DNA of 54,136 nt from Welwitschia mirabilis (GCA_051453625.1 JBOZIK010000001.1:82850175-82904310); one strand, 5' to 3'; positions 33,171 to 45,019 are shown, counted from the stretch's first letter. Program-made: numbers and translations. Notes: generated by a model from the letters alone, not told the origin.

Positions 33171-33339
33171 AAAACTATTTTACTCAAAATAATGTTGTAA
33201 AACTTAAACATCACTTAGCCTTAAATGACTAGTAATGCCCCCAAGTCATCAGTGCTATCGATCCTTCTGAACAGAATACTTAAAAAGTCATGTTTCTAAT
33301 TTTTCATGCAAAGTTCAACTAAATGTATTATGGGCTTAA

Positions 33340-33530
33340 TCACATCCCACATCAAAACTAACTAGAATCTGTTATGGCATGTAGTAGTGATGATGATGAT
33401 GTGTAGTAGTTACATGTGGCAATATTGAGTAGGATGACAGTGGAGACACATGACATAATCAATAATTAATAGAAGCATCAGCATCCAAAATCCAAGCTTG
33501 AGCTCATCGTGATGATTTATACCTAACGCA
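33340..33530 (+). mobile_element. Family B-like LTR fragment
   Basis: GGCATGTAGTAGTGATGATG, a run ending GTAGTTACATGTGGCAATATTG, then AATAGAAGCATCAGCATCC and GAGCTCATCGTGATGA resemble the LTR segment before the 16-bp array at about 29680-29800. The array itself is missing. It could belong to the 3' LTR of the outer element. Confidence 0.5.
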
Positions 33531-34479
33531 AAATTAGAAAATTTTACATGTCATATTTTATAACTGGTTATCAAACACTACATATTAAAGGCTTGTAATA
33601 ACTCCTTATTTCATGATTACCTATAACTCAAGCCCTTATTTGTAACATCCTTTGTTTTAACAAAGCAATAGAATATCAAAAGCATTAAATTATTATAGCC
33701 TTCTAAGTACTTTCTTTGGAGAGTAACCTTACTTTAAGGATAGCATAAAGAATCCTTTCCAGCTTCCTTCTTTCTTTGATGTAATGTTCCTTTGTTTATT
33801 GAATACATAATAGTTATTTTTCTTTTGATTTCAAGTTTCAAATCACTTTACACTTAGAATGCTAAAATAATAACTTTATTATCAAATTCTAATTATTATT
33901 TAAGTGGATTCTATAATTATTTTATCTAAGTCTTTTTAATTTAATGGATGTTAAGTACCTTGGGTTCTTAGTTTCTATCCTTATTTTAAGGTTGTGAAGG
34001 ATCAAATAGTTATTAAATTTAGCTATCCTTATATGATAAATGAAACTATGGCATCATGACTTGAGTCATCATTACCTGATATTATGAAAAATGTTTTACA
34101 AAAAATATAGGATATCATTAAAGTAAAAAATTACTAGTAAAGAAGTTGAGTGAAAACTTGGATCATGCTTGCTCTTCTACCCTTTCAATGAAGTTTTAAA
34201 AGAACATTCTTAACTCTCTTTATTTTATTTTTTTCAAAATTATAACTTACAAGTTAAGTAATTGTTACATAATTTCTATAAATCTATGCTAATTATCCTT
34301 ATGAAAAGAATGATACTAACTATTAACTTCTTTTGGATTCAATCTATTATACCAAAACAAATAACATATTATATTTATAATCTAAATCATTAATTTAGAC
34401 TATGTTTGTAAACTAATAACACTTGATAATGTAATAATCATGATATAATTCAAGTTATACCTCTTTTTACATTAGATTC
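33531..34479. other. AT-rich stretch without recognised features
   Basis: No gene, RNA or clear repeat boundary seen on either strand. Its high end leads into the inverted Copia-type LTR. Confidence 0.5.
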
Positions 34480-35069
34480 CTCCCATTACAAAGTACTCAT
34501 TTCTGAAGCACTAAACAACTTTGTCTGTAGTGTGGTAGTCCCTAAGATAGATTTGGAATGATTATGAAAAGTGCTTAGATATTTCATTTTTAGTTTGAAA
34601 ATTATTTTTTTTATTTTTATTTCTCTATTTTTTTCCTCTCAAAAATATGAAAAGACACTTATACATTATTAAAGTACTAATAACTTATAGCCTTGATAAA
34701 AATTAAGTTAATAAATTAAAAAAACAATATGAATAAATTAATTAAGCATATTTTTATTTTCTAGAATAATATTTCATAAGCATTTAAATGTATTTTAATT
34801 ATCTAAAATCTAGTTGGTCATCCATAAACTATAAAATCCTAAAACGCTTAAACATACTACATCATAAAAAACTAAAGTAAAATTAAGTCAATAAATGTTA
34901 GAAAAGTGAGACTATTTGAATAATTATTTTTAGATAAGGGTAAGTGGTAGATATATTCTTAAGAAAATAGGCTCCACTAAATTAATTACTATAATTATAA
35001 TGTAGATTCTTTATGTTTCAATTCATTCCTATGCTAAAGATATAGATATTCCAATGTAATTATTACATT
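34480..35069 (-). mobile_element. Family C (Copia-type) LTR, inverted copy
   Basis: Reverse complement of 27602-28181. The two copies are in opposite orientation about 6.3 kb apart. Its high-coordinate edge (near TTACATTG) abuts a family A internal copy, suggesting insertion into, or truncation of, that element. The PBS side at about 34440-34480 is too diverged to call. Confidence 0.65.
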
Positions 35070-37080
35070 GTACTATTTTTAGAAAAATAAGAATCAAATC
35101 ATATGAAACTCAATTTATAGCACATGAAAGGTATATAATCATTTTTAAGTAAAATCAATTGGTAGAAATAAAAATATAAAAATAACTCCTTAATATCACA
35201 AATTTTACAATCCAAATAAGAAATGAATATTTAATAGATTTTATTGAAAAATAATCTTTTATTAAATTAATGCAAAATATGATTGTCATTCCATCATTTA
35301 TCCATGGTACTACTCAAGGAATGGATTCAAGAAATACAAGGAGGGTTCTTAAGATGATTAATTATGTTATATTTAGTAATACTAAGAAGTTCCTCCAGAT
35401 TCAATAAAATATAGGCATTTACATCAAGAAGGTAAATCATTTTTAAATTTAACATTCAAAGAAGTTCTAAATCATATTATTTAGGAGTAGGAGGTAATGT
35501 GGAATTAAGGGTATAAGAAAGAATGGTATTTCAAGTTTCGCTTAAAAGCATATTTGGAAGATATGGAAAAACATTTTTTATAAGATTAAACTCTTCAAAT
35601 TTGATTTATTTATGGGATGTAAAAAGTCTATGCTCTATTTGGTTTTGTTGAACTTCTATAACTTCTTTCTTATCCTCCTTTTCATTATTATTTATATCAT
35701 CATCTTATTGCATATTGTCATTCTCCCAATTTTTAAATTCATCAAAAAGCTCATGGAAAAAATTGTGATCATTGTCTTTATCATAGATTGAGAAATTTTT
35801 AGATTCCTCTTGCATTGCTTCTTCCCTTTTACATTGATTTCCAATAATAAATGGATATTGCGAATATCGTCTAATATGTCTATACTGTAATCTACATAAT
35901 CATCAGCCTCATCATTCTTATTAAATTGACAAGTTAAAATTTCATTCTCCTTACTTTGTTTTCATTCTATTTGACACTAACCAACTAAAATTTCATCATG
36001 AAAATAGAATTAGTTATTATGTGTAGTAATTTTAATGTGTTCCTCCTCATTCTTAAAATAAGAGATAACAAACATAGTGATATAGGCTTGAGAATTTTAT
36101 GTTGTAAGATAACCTTAAGATCTTTGATTTTCTAAGATTGTTTATTAAAATATTTCTATAAGATTCTCTATATTCCTGTTGTTAGCCTCTTCCATTTTCT
36201 CAATTTCTTCTATTGAATCATAAAGTAAATCATCTTGGTTATTTTAGTGGATAGAATAACTTGGGGGTGTAAGAAATCTATTTCTTCTTGGTATTCCTCT
36301 CTGGAAGGTAATTGACATATGTCAAATTATTTACAAATTACTTTTTTAAATGAGGTGGAAGTTCTAAAATGTTGAAACTTATCATCATTATTCTTACAAA
36401 AAGACTAAAATGAAGAAGGGAAAAAAGAGAAAGGGTTCCAATTCCTAGTCTTAACATCATTTTTTATTGATAATTCTCTTCTTATTTTGAAATTTTCACA
36501 TAATGTTCTCTTATGATTATCCCTCAAATCAAATTTTATTTTTCTTTTAGTAAATATTTTTCATAGGATTATTTTGCCATTATTCATAAAAATAGATGAG
36601 AAGGATGGAATAAGAAGTATTAGGGTAAATAGTAAGTAAGACAACTACTAGGATCTCTTAAAGAATAAGGAATAAATCAATCTCATTAATTAAATGTTTA
36701 TCAATATTAAAATCATGAGATAAATGTAAATTTTAAATCATAATCTCTAACACTGAATTAGCTACAAAGAGTAGGCCTTAGATGATAGTCTTCAAGTTCA
36801 TGTTCAAAACTAACAATAATGTGAAATAAAAATTAAAAAAATTTAAAATGAAAGAAAAATCAAGAAAAGTAACTAGAACTCAAGATAAACTAAGAAAGAA
36901 AAAGGGTAATATAACCTAAAAAACAAAGATAAACTATATGTACACACTAAATAAGTAAATAATTTGAAACCAAATTAGTTATTTATGTAATGAAAATCAA
37001 TCTTCCAAACTTCCCTGAACTCATTCTTGATAATGGTCTAATTTTCTGAGATGTGCATATAGTTTGTTTTTATTTAATTA
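35070..37080 (-). mobile_element. Family A LTR element, internal region copy 4 (diverged)
   Basis: Collinear with the other copies from AAAAATAAGAATCAAATCAT (compare 3090) through the reading frame at 35075-36330 to a weak coiled-coil region near 36120-36250. The segment that lies at the low end of the other copies is absent, cut off by the family C LTR. No clear PBS could be read near 37080. Confidence 0.6.
35075..36330 (-). pseudogene. Unidentified conserved reading frame of family A, copy 4
   Basis: The most diverged copy, yet the same block is legible on the minus strand: IYLLDVNAYILLNLEELLSI, ISWIHSLSSTMDK, WNDNHILH, KRLFFNKIY, IFISYLDCKICDIKELFLYF, YIPFMCYKLSFI, ending near FDSYF. Conservation of ISWIHS-x-SST, of NEIY or NKIY, of F-ISYLD, and of YIPFM or CIPFMFY across all four copies is the main evidence that this was a real protein. 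Stops and small indels make this copy inactive. Confidence 0.55.
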
Positions 37081-37609
37081 ATCATCTTAAAATATAACCT
37101 ACAATTTTAGTATCTAATCTACAAATACATACTAGTATAGGGAGTGAATACAATATCATACTCTAGAGAGCAATCAGAAAATACATTTAGAAAATTTTTT
37201 CATTTAGAAAAGTAGTTAGAAATATTTTTTATTTAATGTTAGAATAATAATTAAATGATAATGCAATCCTAAATGTGACTTCAGAAGAAATCGCAGTTCT
37301 AAATGTAGTTTACTAACCAAGTTAGCTAATCTGCTATCATTTAGATTGACCTATAATCTACATTAATTACAAGTTAATATCACTTTAATTATAATCAACA
37401 TATATTATAAAGTAGATAACATAAAAATTGGTAGAAACAAAATGATTTCTTATTAATCATAATGCTTCTTATATTAGCTAAGAAGTAGTTGCTCTGCAAT
37501 AAAGGATAGATAATCCAACACTAAGGTCTGCTCCTCTCCTAAGCTAGATGGATCCCTTGCTCAATCTAACTCCAATTTATCATAAGAATAATGGGAAATC
37601 TAATAAGAG

Positions 37610-37617
37610 TATTTATA
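37610..37617 (-). promoter_or_regulatory. LTR TATA box
   Basis: Minus-strand TATAAATA in the same sequence setting (GAGTATTTATAGTTTT on the plus strand) as in the clear family A LTRs. Confidence 0.6.
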
Positions 37618-37764
37618 GTTTTTAATTAATAAATTTAGGTCTCCGAGGAGTAGTAACAGATCAAGAGTAATCATATCATTGATCTTGTAACTGATGGAAT
37701 CCATTTTATAATCCATTTAAGCTATTGTTTAGTTTGGTATTATTTAGACAACTAGATGAATGAT

Positions 37765-37940
37765 ATGTGATCTTCTTATTAGTGTAATATCTCTTCTTTG
37801 TATAATGTCTAAGTGTAACATGTCTTATTGGTATAGCATCTTCTTGGGGCAACATCATTTTGGTATAACATCTTCTTCTACATGTCTTCTTAGTATAACA
37901 TTTTCTTGGTATAATGCCTTCTTGGTGTAACATCTAAGTG
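37765..37940 (-). repeat. 16-bp minisatellite array, minus orientation
   Basis: About ten units; on the plus strand CTTCTTGGTGTAACAT and variants, which is the reverse complement of the AAGAAGATGTTACA(C/T) unit in family B LTRs. A minus-strand ORF here (37706-37933) is a product of the repeat. Confidence 0.9.
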
Positions 37941-38325
37941 TCATCTACTATATGTTATCTGGATGATCAAAGGAATAACTATAAGTGTAAAAATAAAATT
38001 CTTGTTTATTTTGTTCTTGTTAATTATCTTATGATGTCATCCAAATAACTTTCTATAGTAATTAATATCATCCTAGGTGTCATCTAGATTACAAGGTGGA
38101 TAACACTCCTTTTCCATGTTTTCTTCCTCTTAATTATAATTCTCAATCTAAATTAGATTCATGATGCCCTAAATAAGTTAAAGTATTTAAAAACTACTAG
38201 GATAAGTTTCATAATATCATAAATTAATATGTTATTTAATTATCTTAATAGATCTACAAATTCTTCCTGAGTTTCTTAGAAACCTATCAAATATACCTAT
38301 AATCATACACCAATAACACTAGAAA

Positions 38326-40381
38326 ATAAGCTAATTTGGCCTTATAATAGTCTTTGAGGAATTTTAGAGAGGATACACTTAAATTTCTTAAGACATAGTA
38401 AGAATTGTTAGACTCTAAACCATAAAAATATAGAAAAAGTTGAATAATTATTAGGCTAAAGTAAATTCTATTAGCATTAAAGTCTTGAATAATACATAAG
38501 GATATACCTCAACATTGTGGTTAAAGATATTCTCTCAAATTATATAAAAGTTTTTTTAAACTATTATTACTTTTTAAGTTTTAAGATTGAGAATATAATG
38601 GATTATTTTGGTTTTCTTATGGTCTCTCACATGAATGACCTCTAAGATTACTCATGATGTGACTCATGATCCATTTTAGAATTGACAGGAATTCGATGTA
38701 ATCTACTATTAGGTGTTCATTGTTGGTTTATGAAACATACGAAATTAGCTAGAAAAGGTTATATTTTTAAATGCACATAGTATGTGAAAGCTATCAAGAT
38801 GATTTAAACATTTGAATCACTAAATATGAAAGAGATCTAACATGGAAAGCTAATGATGCCAATGCTGCTAAATGGTGGTATCAATGGTTTAGTGTAAAAT
38901 ACTTTTGATAAAAGATGGAAACATAGCTCTCAAGATAACTAATAGTTTAAGATGATTAATTAATATGATTAAATAATATGTAATAATTTATTGTAAATAA
39001 TGGAAGGGGATATTGCAAAAATAAAAAACTACTATGCAATGTAATGAACAAAATAAAAATGCAAGAATGAAAAATGCATGTAATAAAGCACTTTATTAGG
39101 ATTTTTCTAATGATAACCTTCTTAAAAATTTATCTTCAAGTACCTTCTAAGGAAGTTACCTAAGAAAAAGAATGGAACAAAAGAGAGAAGAGATGTAGAA
39201 AGTGAATATGAAGAGAAAAAGTTTTTCCCTGGTTATTTTTCTAAATGCCTTTTCTTTAAACTTATAAAAGAATAACTCTTTTGAAAAAAAATTGATATAG
39301 TATTTTAAATAACTTCTATAAGAAAAGAAAGAAAACAAAAATAAAATAAAAGTAAATAAAAAGGAAAGAAATAAAAATGAAAAATAGAAAGATAAAAAGT
39401 TATCATATTAAGTTCCTTTAATCAAGTGATAAGAATGATCAATATGCATTCAGTAATGATAAAAAGAAAAATAAAAAAGAAGTTAATTAGGATATCACTT
39501 AGACCATAAACCAATTAATAGAAGAAAAGAAAAGGAAAAAAAATTAGAAAGTTTTAAATATAATAAAAAGATAAAAACAGAAAAAGAACTATAAAGGGAT
39601 ATAAAAATGTAAACTTTTACATGCTCCATTATAGCTACCATGTTACTATCACTAAAAATGATGTTAAAAGGTTGTTTATGGTAAAATATAGCTACACTTA
39701 TATATGCCATTCATGTATGACAACATGTAAGATTATTTTAGGAATATAAATCTTGCATGGCCAAGTCTAACTTTTTCATTTGCAACATCATCCTAGTGTT
39801 ATTATTTCGTAGAGATAGATATGGTAAACTATTAGTTGAAGCAAGCATAATGGAAATGCATAGAAGTAACTAATATTTATAAGATAATTAGGAATGTGAT
39901 AGAGCATCAATACTAGCATAATAACTCTAAAAAAGAACAAATTTTTAATTAAATTCATATCATTTTTACTCTATCTCAATGATAATGGAGTAATCTCATT
40001 CACCATAGATATGAGACTCATGTAGTTCTTTCTCAAGAATAGTGGCATAATCTTATTCATAGTAGACATGAGGGTAAATTCTCTACGCTACATAGCCTTC
40101 ATAGAAAAAATGTTATAAACTTAAGAAATAGAGATCTTCCAAGATCCATCTAAAAAAGGTTTATGTTATGTAATCTAGAGTTTAAAAAGATAATCATACA
40201 TGAAATCATAAAGTAATAATATATCTTAGCTAATATAAGAGTAATAGGTATGAACTAATGCCATTTGATATCAAAATAATGCATAAGAAAAGAACATATA
40301 ACAGTTTATTATTAGATAAGTAAAAGAATTAAATCTATAAAAAGTAATCACGACAATTCAAGAAGTATTATGTTTGCCTTA
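38326..40381. other. Mostly unassigned; one tryptophan-rich coding-like patch
   Basis: No gene is recognised. At about 38840-38905 the plus strand reads DLTWKANDANAAKWWYQWFS without a stop, a composition unlikely in random AT-rich DNA. An upstream fragment in another frame reads GIRCNLLLGVHCWFMKH (about 38690-38740). Both look like remnants of a transposon protein I cannot name. The remaining sequence is A-rich with no motif. Confidence 0.3.
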
Positions 40382-40391
40382 NNNNNNNNNN
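40382..40391. other. Assembly gap (10 N)
   Basis: Ten N. Confidence 0.99.
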
Positions 40392-40700
40392 TAGTCCATT
40401 CATAATAGAAGGTTTAGAAAGAACACATGACTAAATCTCTAATAATCTCTTACACAATATGATCAAAGATGCCTTTAAGTAAAGTGAAGTAGAGTAGAAT
40501 ATTTATAGGCCAAATTATAGTTTTCCATTAGGGCTTCTAAGGCCTAATAGGATCATTTTTTAAAATGTCAAAGTGTATAAAGTTGTTCTTTAGTGATGGA
40601 ACTAATTTGAGGTGTTTTTCTTATAAAATATTCTTTGTTTATCATATACTTTTGAAAATATCCCAAATGAATTACTTATGTCAAGAAGGCTCAGGAATGT
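40392..40700 (-). mobile_element. Possible diverged family A-like LTR piece
   Basis: Minus-strand TATAAATA at 40500-40507 lies in AGAATATTTATAGGCCAAAT, followed by AGGGCTTCTAAGGCCTAATAGG, which recalls the box after the TATA motif in other family A LTRs. Ends are not visible. Low confidence. Confidence 0.3.
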
Positions 40701-41039
40701 AAGTATGAATTTATTCTATGCATAGTAACTAGTGCTATTGCTAATAATGCTCAACATGCCTTAATCCTTTACCATAATGTTTTATAAAATGCAAATATCT
40801 TACAAAATAATAATATTAAGGTATATTATTAATAAAAGTAGATCATCATGACCTAAAGCATAGTAAATGGATAAGATTATTTTAATGATAATTTAAGAAG
40901 GATAACAAGACCTAGATATCTTTATGTAAAGGTCAATTTTTGTCCATTATCAAGTACATATTTTAAAAATTCTTCTGGTGTTACTATTGATTTATTTTCT
41001 AAATACACCATTCCTTATTAGTATGTTAACTCTTATTTT
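40701..41039. other. AT-rich stretch without recognised features
   Basis: By position it follows the minus-strand protease remnant in element direction and could be decayed pol. No motif is legible. Confidence 0.4.
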
Positions 41040-42760
41040 CTAATTGTTTATAAGTTTCATAAGCCATTATATTAACACTTTCTCTATGATCTACTAGTGC
41101 TTCTATCTTAAACTTTTCATTAACTTTTATATCTATCATGCGTGTTCCTACATTATTGTACTTCTCATTTTGTTTATTTTAAAGAAATTGAGAAGAGACC
41201 TAAGAAACTTGATCTTTTCTAAGTATCTCAATCTGATTTTATTTTTTACTTTTCTTTTATTCTTATAATTTAAGCATATATTCTTCATTTGCTTTTAATA
41301 CATTGGTACATATTTTATTAATCCTAAGATAGATAATTATATTATATTATATTCCAAATCTTTTGTTAAGTATTCTATGTCCTTTTCAATCTTTGAATGT
41401 TATGTTATCTACTTATCATTGGAAAATGTAGAGGCTCTACTAATGCATACATTACTACTTATTTTTTAATTTTAGTTTTATCTTCCACTAAAGAACTACC
41501 TAAGCTTTATTTTCTTTGTTTTCTACCCATTATCATGTATTTTCTAGATCTGTTACTCATAGCTATACTTCGTGCTTAGCTTAGGTTTGATTAAGGTTGA
41601 GCTAGAATTTTCCTTTCCTTTTTTTCTACATCTTGCTTTTCTTCATTACCTTTTATTCTTTATATTTTTAATTCTTATAATAATGATATTGTTCATTTAT
41701 CTTGGAAATAATACATTTGTTTTAATGCTCTTTCTAATTTGTCTTTTGATTTTCTACTTTAGTAAGATATGATTTTTTTTCCTTGCTTAAGATGAGTTAT
41801 CTATATTCAAATCTAATTTGTTTGTACTTAACTAGTGAATGAAGTCTTGCATCCATGAACATTCTATTTCTTCATTACTATCTTATTCATAATTCTTAAA
41901 CATGGGCTATTATTCTTTATTAAAGTAATGTATAACCAACTCATCAAATGTTTCCATCATGCTATCAATCACTGTTTTAGCTACTTCTTTCATAAGACTA
42001 ATATTCTTTGAACTACACATATTACTATCTACCTTTGCTATGGATACTTTATTTATTCTACTTTTCTTTTAACCTTCATATCCCATTCTTAACTTATGTC
42101 ATAAAAATAATTAGTTTCGTTCTTAATTCTTACAATTTATTAGTCTTAATACTTCCTTTGTATAATAAATCTAAGTCTTTTAGAGTTTAACTTTATAATC
42201 CTCTAAGAAAGTCTCTAATCTTTTGCTTACTAAAATTTCATGATTAGGACATTTAGCTAATAGTATATTGTATTTATTATAAAATCATCAAACATTTCTT
42301 TATCTTTTTATTTGATATTCAGAATTTAGCTTTTTAAATCTTCCACTATTCTTATGAGTTAAAACTTATCTTTAAAAATCCTTTTTAAGAATTCCTAATG
42401 AACTAAAAGCATTACTAGGATATCTTTAATACATAATTAATATTCTCTTTTAAAGATAAAGAGAAATACTTTAGAAAATCAGATTCTGAGTCAAGATAAT
42501 ATGCATTAAAGAAGGAATGAAATAAACTTAGGTGTAGTAAAGGTTCTTCTAACTTCTTACCCTCAAAGATGGCATGTGTGTTATATTTATATTTCTCACT
42601 TTTTTAAGGTATTCTAAAGAATTGGAATTATTAGGGCTTAAATCATATATCCATTACATGTTGTAATTTAATAGAATAGAATATTCATCTTCTTCCCAAA
42701 AGCATCTTCCTACAAATTGTATTTCAAGATTATGAGTTTTGGTTACTCTAGAATATTCTT
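41040..42760 (-). pseudogene. Ty3/gypsy-like gag-protease remnant
   Basis: Read on the minus strand from high to low coordinates. A gag capsid-type region at about 42190-42440 with FSSLGILKRIFKDKF, LIRIVEDLKS, and KQKDKEMFDDFI then QLNVLIMKF is followed by MKEVAKTVIDSMMETFDELV and EEIECSWMQDFIH (about 41840-41990). At about 41060-41150 comes an aspartic-protease-type patch, KFKIEALVDHRESVNIMAYE then TYKQLE, where the active-site D-x-G-A-S has become DHRES. The gag half would form particles and the protease would process them. Stops at Gln codons and frameshifts are frequent. The element is different from family A and from the Athila-like pol; I cannot place its lineage with confidence. Confidence 0.6.
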
Positions 42761-42949
42761 CTTAAATGATAAGTGTCCTAAGAAGAGTAAGCAAATGCTA
42801 TTATAGTATTATGAGGTCAAAGTAGTTGATTTGACATATATTTTAGAGTTTTAATCAGTTTTCATTGCATTGGTTTTATAATCAACTTAACCATTTTTAG
42901 ATGTCAAGGATAAAAGGCATGAAATCTAGTATAATTTGAATAAAATTAA

Positions 42950-43165
42950 ATATTTTTCTAGATGAAGTTACTATAACAAAATTATTATAGTAGTCAAATA
43001 TAATGTAGTATAGGCACTATAGCAAGTTACTATAGATTCATCCATCTTATCATCTAGAGAAAATTATAGCACAATAGCATTACAGTAGAGCTACTATAGC
43101 AGTTACTATGGTAATTAGAGTAGTAAAAAGTTACTGTAACAAATTGCTATAGCATTGTCTACCTC
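42950..43165. repeat. Cluster of TTACTATAGCA-type motifs
   Basis: At least eight variants of (G/T)TTACTATAGCA or its complement GCTATAGTAA-like form occur: GTTACTATAACAAAATTATT, GCACTATAGCAAGTTACTAT, GCTACTATAGCAGTTACTAT, GTTACTGTAACAAATTGC. Many are self-complementary over 8-10 bases. Probably leader or LTR sequence of the gag-protease element beside it. Confidence 0.7.
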
Positions 43166-43364
43166 ATTATCTGGACAATGCAAGAAGAATAATAGTTATC
43201 ATAGAAGAATTAGAAAAGTATAATTTTTAATAATAAGGCTTTTCATTTACCTATGGTTATCCAAATAATACCTCATATCATATTCTTTTTCAATAGAATT
43301 TAATAGGAATAAAATCACATGTGATAATTATTGGCAAACATTATGTCCTCAAATAAATCCTAAC

Positions 43365-43746
43365 AATTGTTAAAATATTTATATTACATAATACAAAATA
43401 TTAATACAGATAGAAGTGACCCAAATGTCATAATTCTATTAAAGGAACAGATAAGAAGAAAGAGAATTAATTTCAAAAATAAAATACTTATTTAATATCT
43501 AAGTAGAATAATAATAATGCAAAATAAAAATGCAAATAAACACACTATGCAAATGAAATACAAGTTATATTCTAAATGTAACATCTATCCAATTACCAAA
43601 TCAACCTATCACCAAGATTAGCCCTATATAACTAGATTGATTAAGGAAGCCTATCATCAAACCAAGATCAACCTAAGCTATCAAGTATAATAAACAAAAT
43701 ATAAAAAAAATGTAAAGTTAATCTAGAAATTGAAATGCAATGCATC
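43365..43746 (-). mobile_element. Family A-like LTR fragment
   Basis: First third of an LTR: TGTTAAAATATTTATATTAC, AGATAGAAGTGACCCAAATG with TCATAATTCTATTAAAGG, and later CCTATCACCAAGATTAGCC. It stops where the next LTR starts and does not resume after it, so it is a truncated copy. Confidence 0.55.
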
Positions 43747-45019
43747 TATTGTAGTGTAAATTTATGCAATTCTAAAGTTCTTTAGGTAAACTTGTAAAAC
43801 AAATAACTTACATAAAATACATGCTAGTATAGATGGGAGTTCACTTGAATGTCATAATACCAATAAAGGCATTAGACTCAAAGCTAGATAATTGATTTCT
43901 AAAAATATTTTTAGTCTTTTTATCTTTTAATAACTAAAAGTAAATAATAATGCAAAAAGTATTGCAAGATGAATGGAAATAAAATGTAGAGAATTTAAAT
44001 GGAAACAAAATGGATTCTACTTAGATTCTAGTTCTTCTATTATAAGAACTAGCTCTCTATAATTCAAGTTAATTAAGAAGAGTCTCTCACTAGTTCCTAA
44101 CAAATGTGAACTATGAGATAAACCAAGAAAAATGTGCAATACATAATATGAAATTGAAATGAAATAACAATGCAAACCTAAATTAACCAAGTCAACATTA
44201 ATAAAGGTTGCTCTTATGATCTAAATAAATCACAAAACTAATACTTACTATAACCAACTTAAAGCCTAAGGGACATACACAGAATCGAAATGAAAAGAGT
44301 AATTGTATTGTTTCAAAAAAAAATTGTATTAGTTCAATGAACTTTTACATCCACTTACAACAAAATAGCAGCACCCCAATCAAAGAGACTTAGTCTAACA
44401 TTAAAAGAACTCCTTTCTTTAGCTACTAGATGGACCTCTTATCCTTAAATCTTCTATCACAAGTATATTAGGTACAAAATATGGTAACACAAATGAAGGA
44501 GGGGAAGGGTATTTATAGTTTTACATTGAGGTTCTAGAAATTCAACCTTAGAAGTTAAAAAAAAAAACCTAACAGTCAAAATGGATCACTTGACCCCATT
44601 ACAAAGATATTTTTTTTGACCATAGAAAAGTAGCTATTATCTTGACTATCATGGGAATGGATGTCATCCTACATCAAAAGGTACTTCATTAGCTTCATGC
44701 CATACTATCATCCCCACAACATTTTTCCATGTCAGTAGTTTTTTTGTCCTATCTATCATGGGGACAACAGAGAGGATGACAGGCTTCATTATCTTCAATC
44801 TCAAAGGTAATTCAATCTTTTTCATGATGAATCATTCTTCCAAATATGCAGTGTTAAAATAAGCCTGAGAAACCTTCAAATATGCTAAGAATAACATGTT
44901 GTTCATTGATCATCCTATCATATCTTTATAATCATCAGTATTACATCCAAACTTGTGTAAATTTCTTGCAAAATCACTTAAAATACAACATTAAATTCCT
45001 AAAAATTGGCATCATAATA
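43747..45019 (-). mobile_element. Family A LTR, possibly solo
   Basis: Starts TATTGTAGTGTAAATTTATG (first G changed to A) and ends AATTGGCATCATAATA; 1273 bp. Minus-strand TATAAATA lies at 44510-44517. No PBS on the low side and no recognisable interior on the high side suggest a solo LTR, but the flanking five bases (GCATC and GATGA) do not match, so its origin is uncertain. Confidence 0.7.
44510..44517 (-). promoter_or_regulatory. LTR TATA box
   Basis: Minus-strand TATAAATA in the family A LTR, same setting as the others. Confidence 0.6.

Larger units (their letters stand above)
37081..38325 (-). mobile_element. Divergent family A-like LTR
   Basis: The ACATACTAGTATAGGGAGTGAA segment near 37125 matches the second box of family A LTRs. 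GTTGCTCTGCAAT, ATAATCCAACACTAAGGTC and AGCTAGATGGATCCC match the middle box. Minus-strand TATAAATA lies at 37610-37617. The end resembles AATATACC...CACCAATAACA near 38310. Unlike other family A LTRs it carries a 16-bp minisatellite. Boundaries are approximate. Confidence 0.5.

Noticed and set aside
37706-37933. Minus-strand ORF rich in Arg/Lys/Thr
   Set aside because: Same 16-bp minisatellite in the opposite direction.
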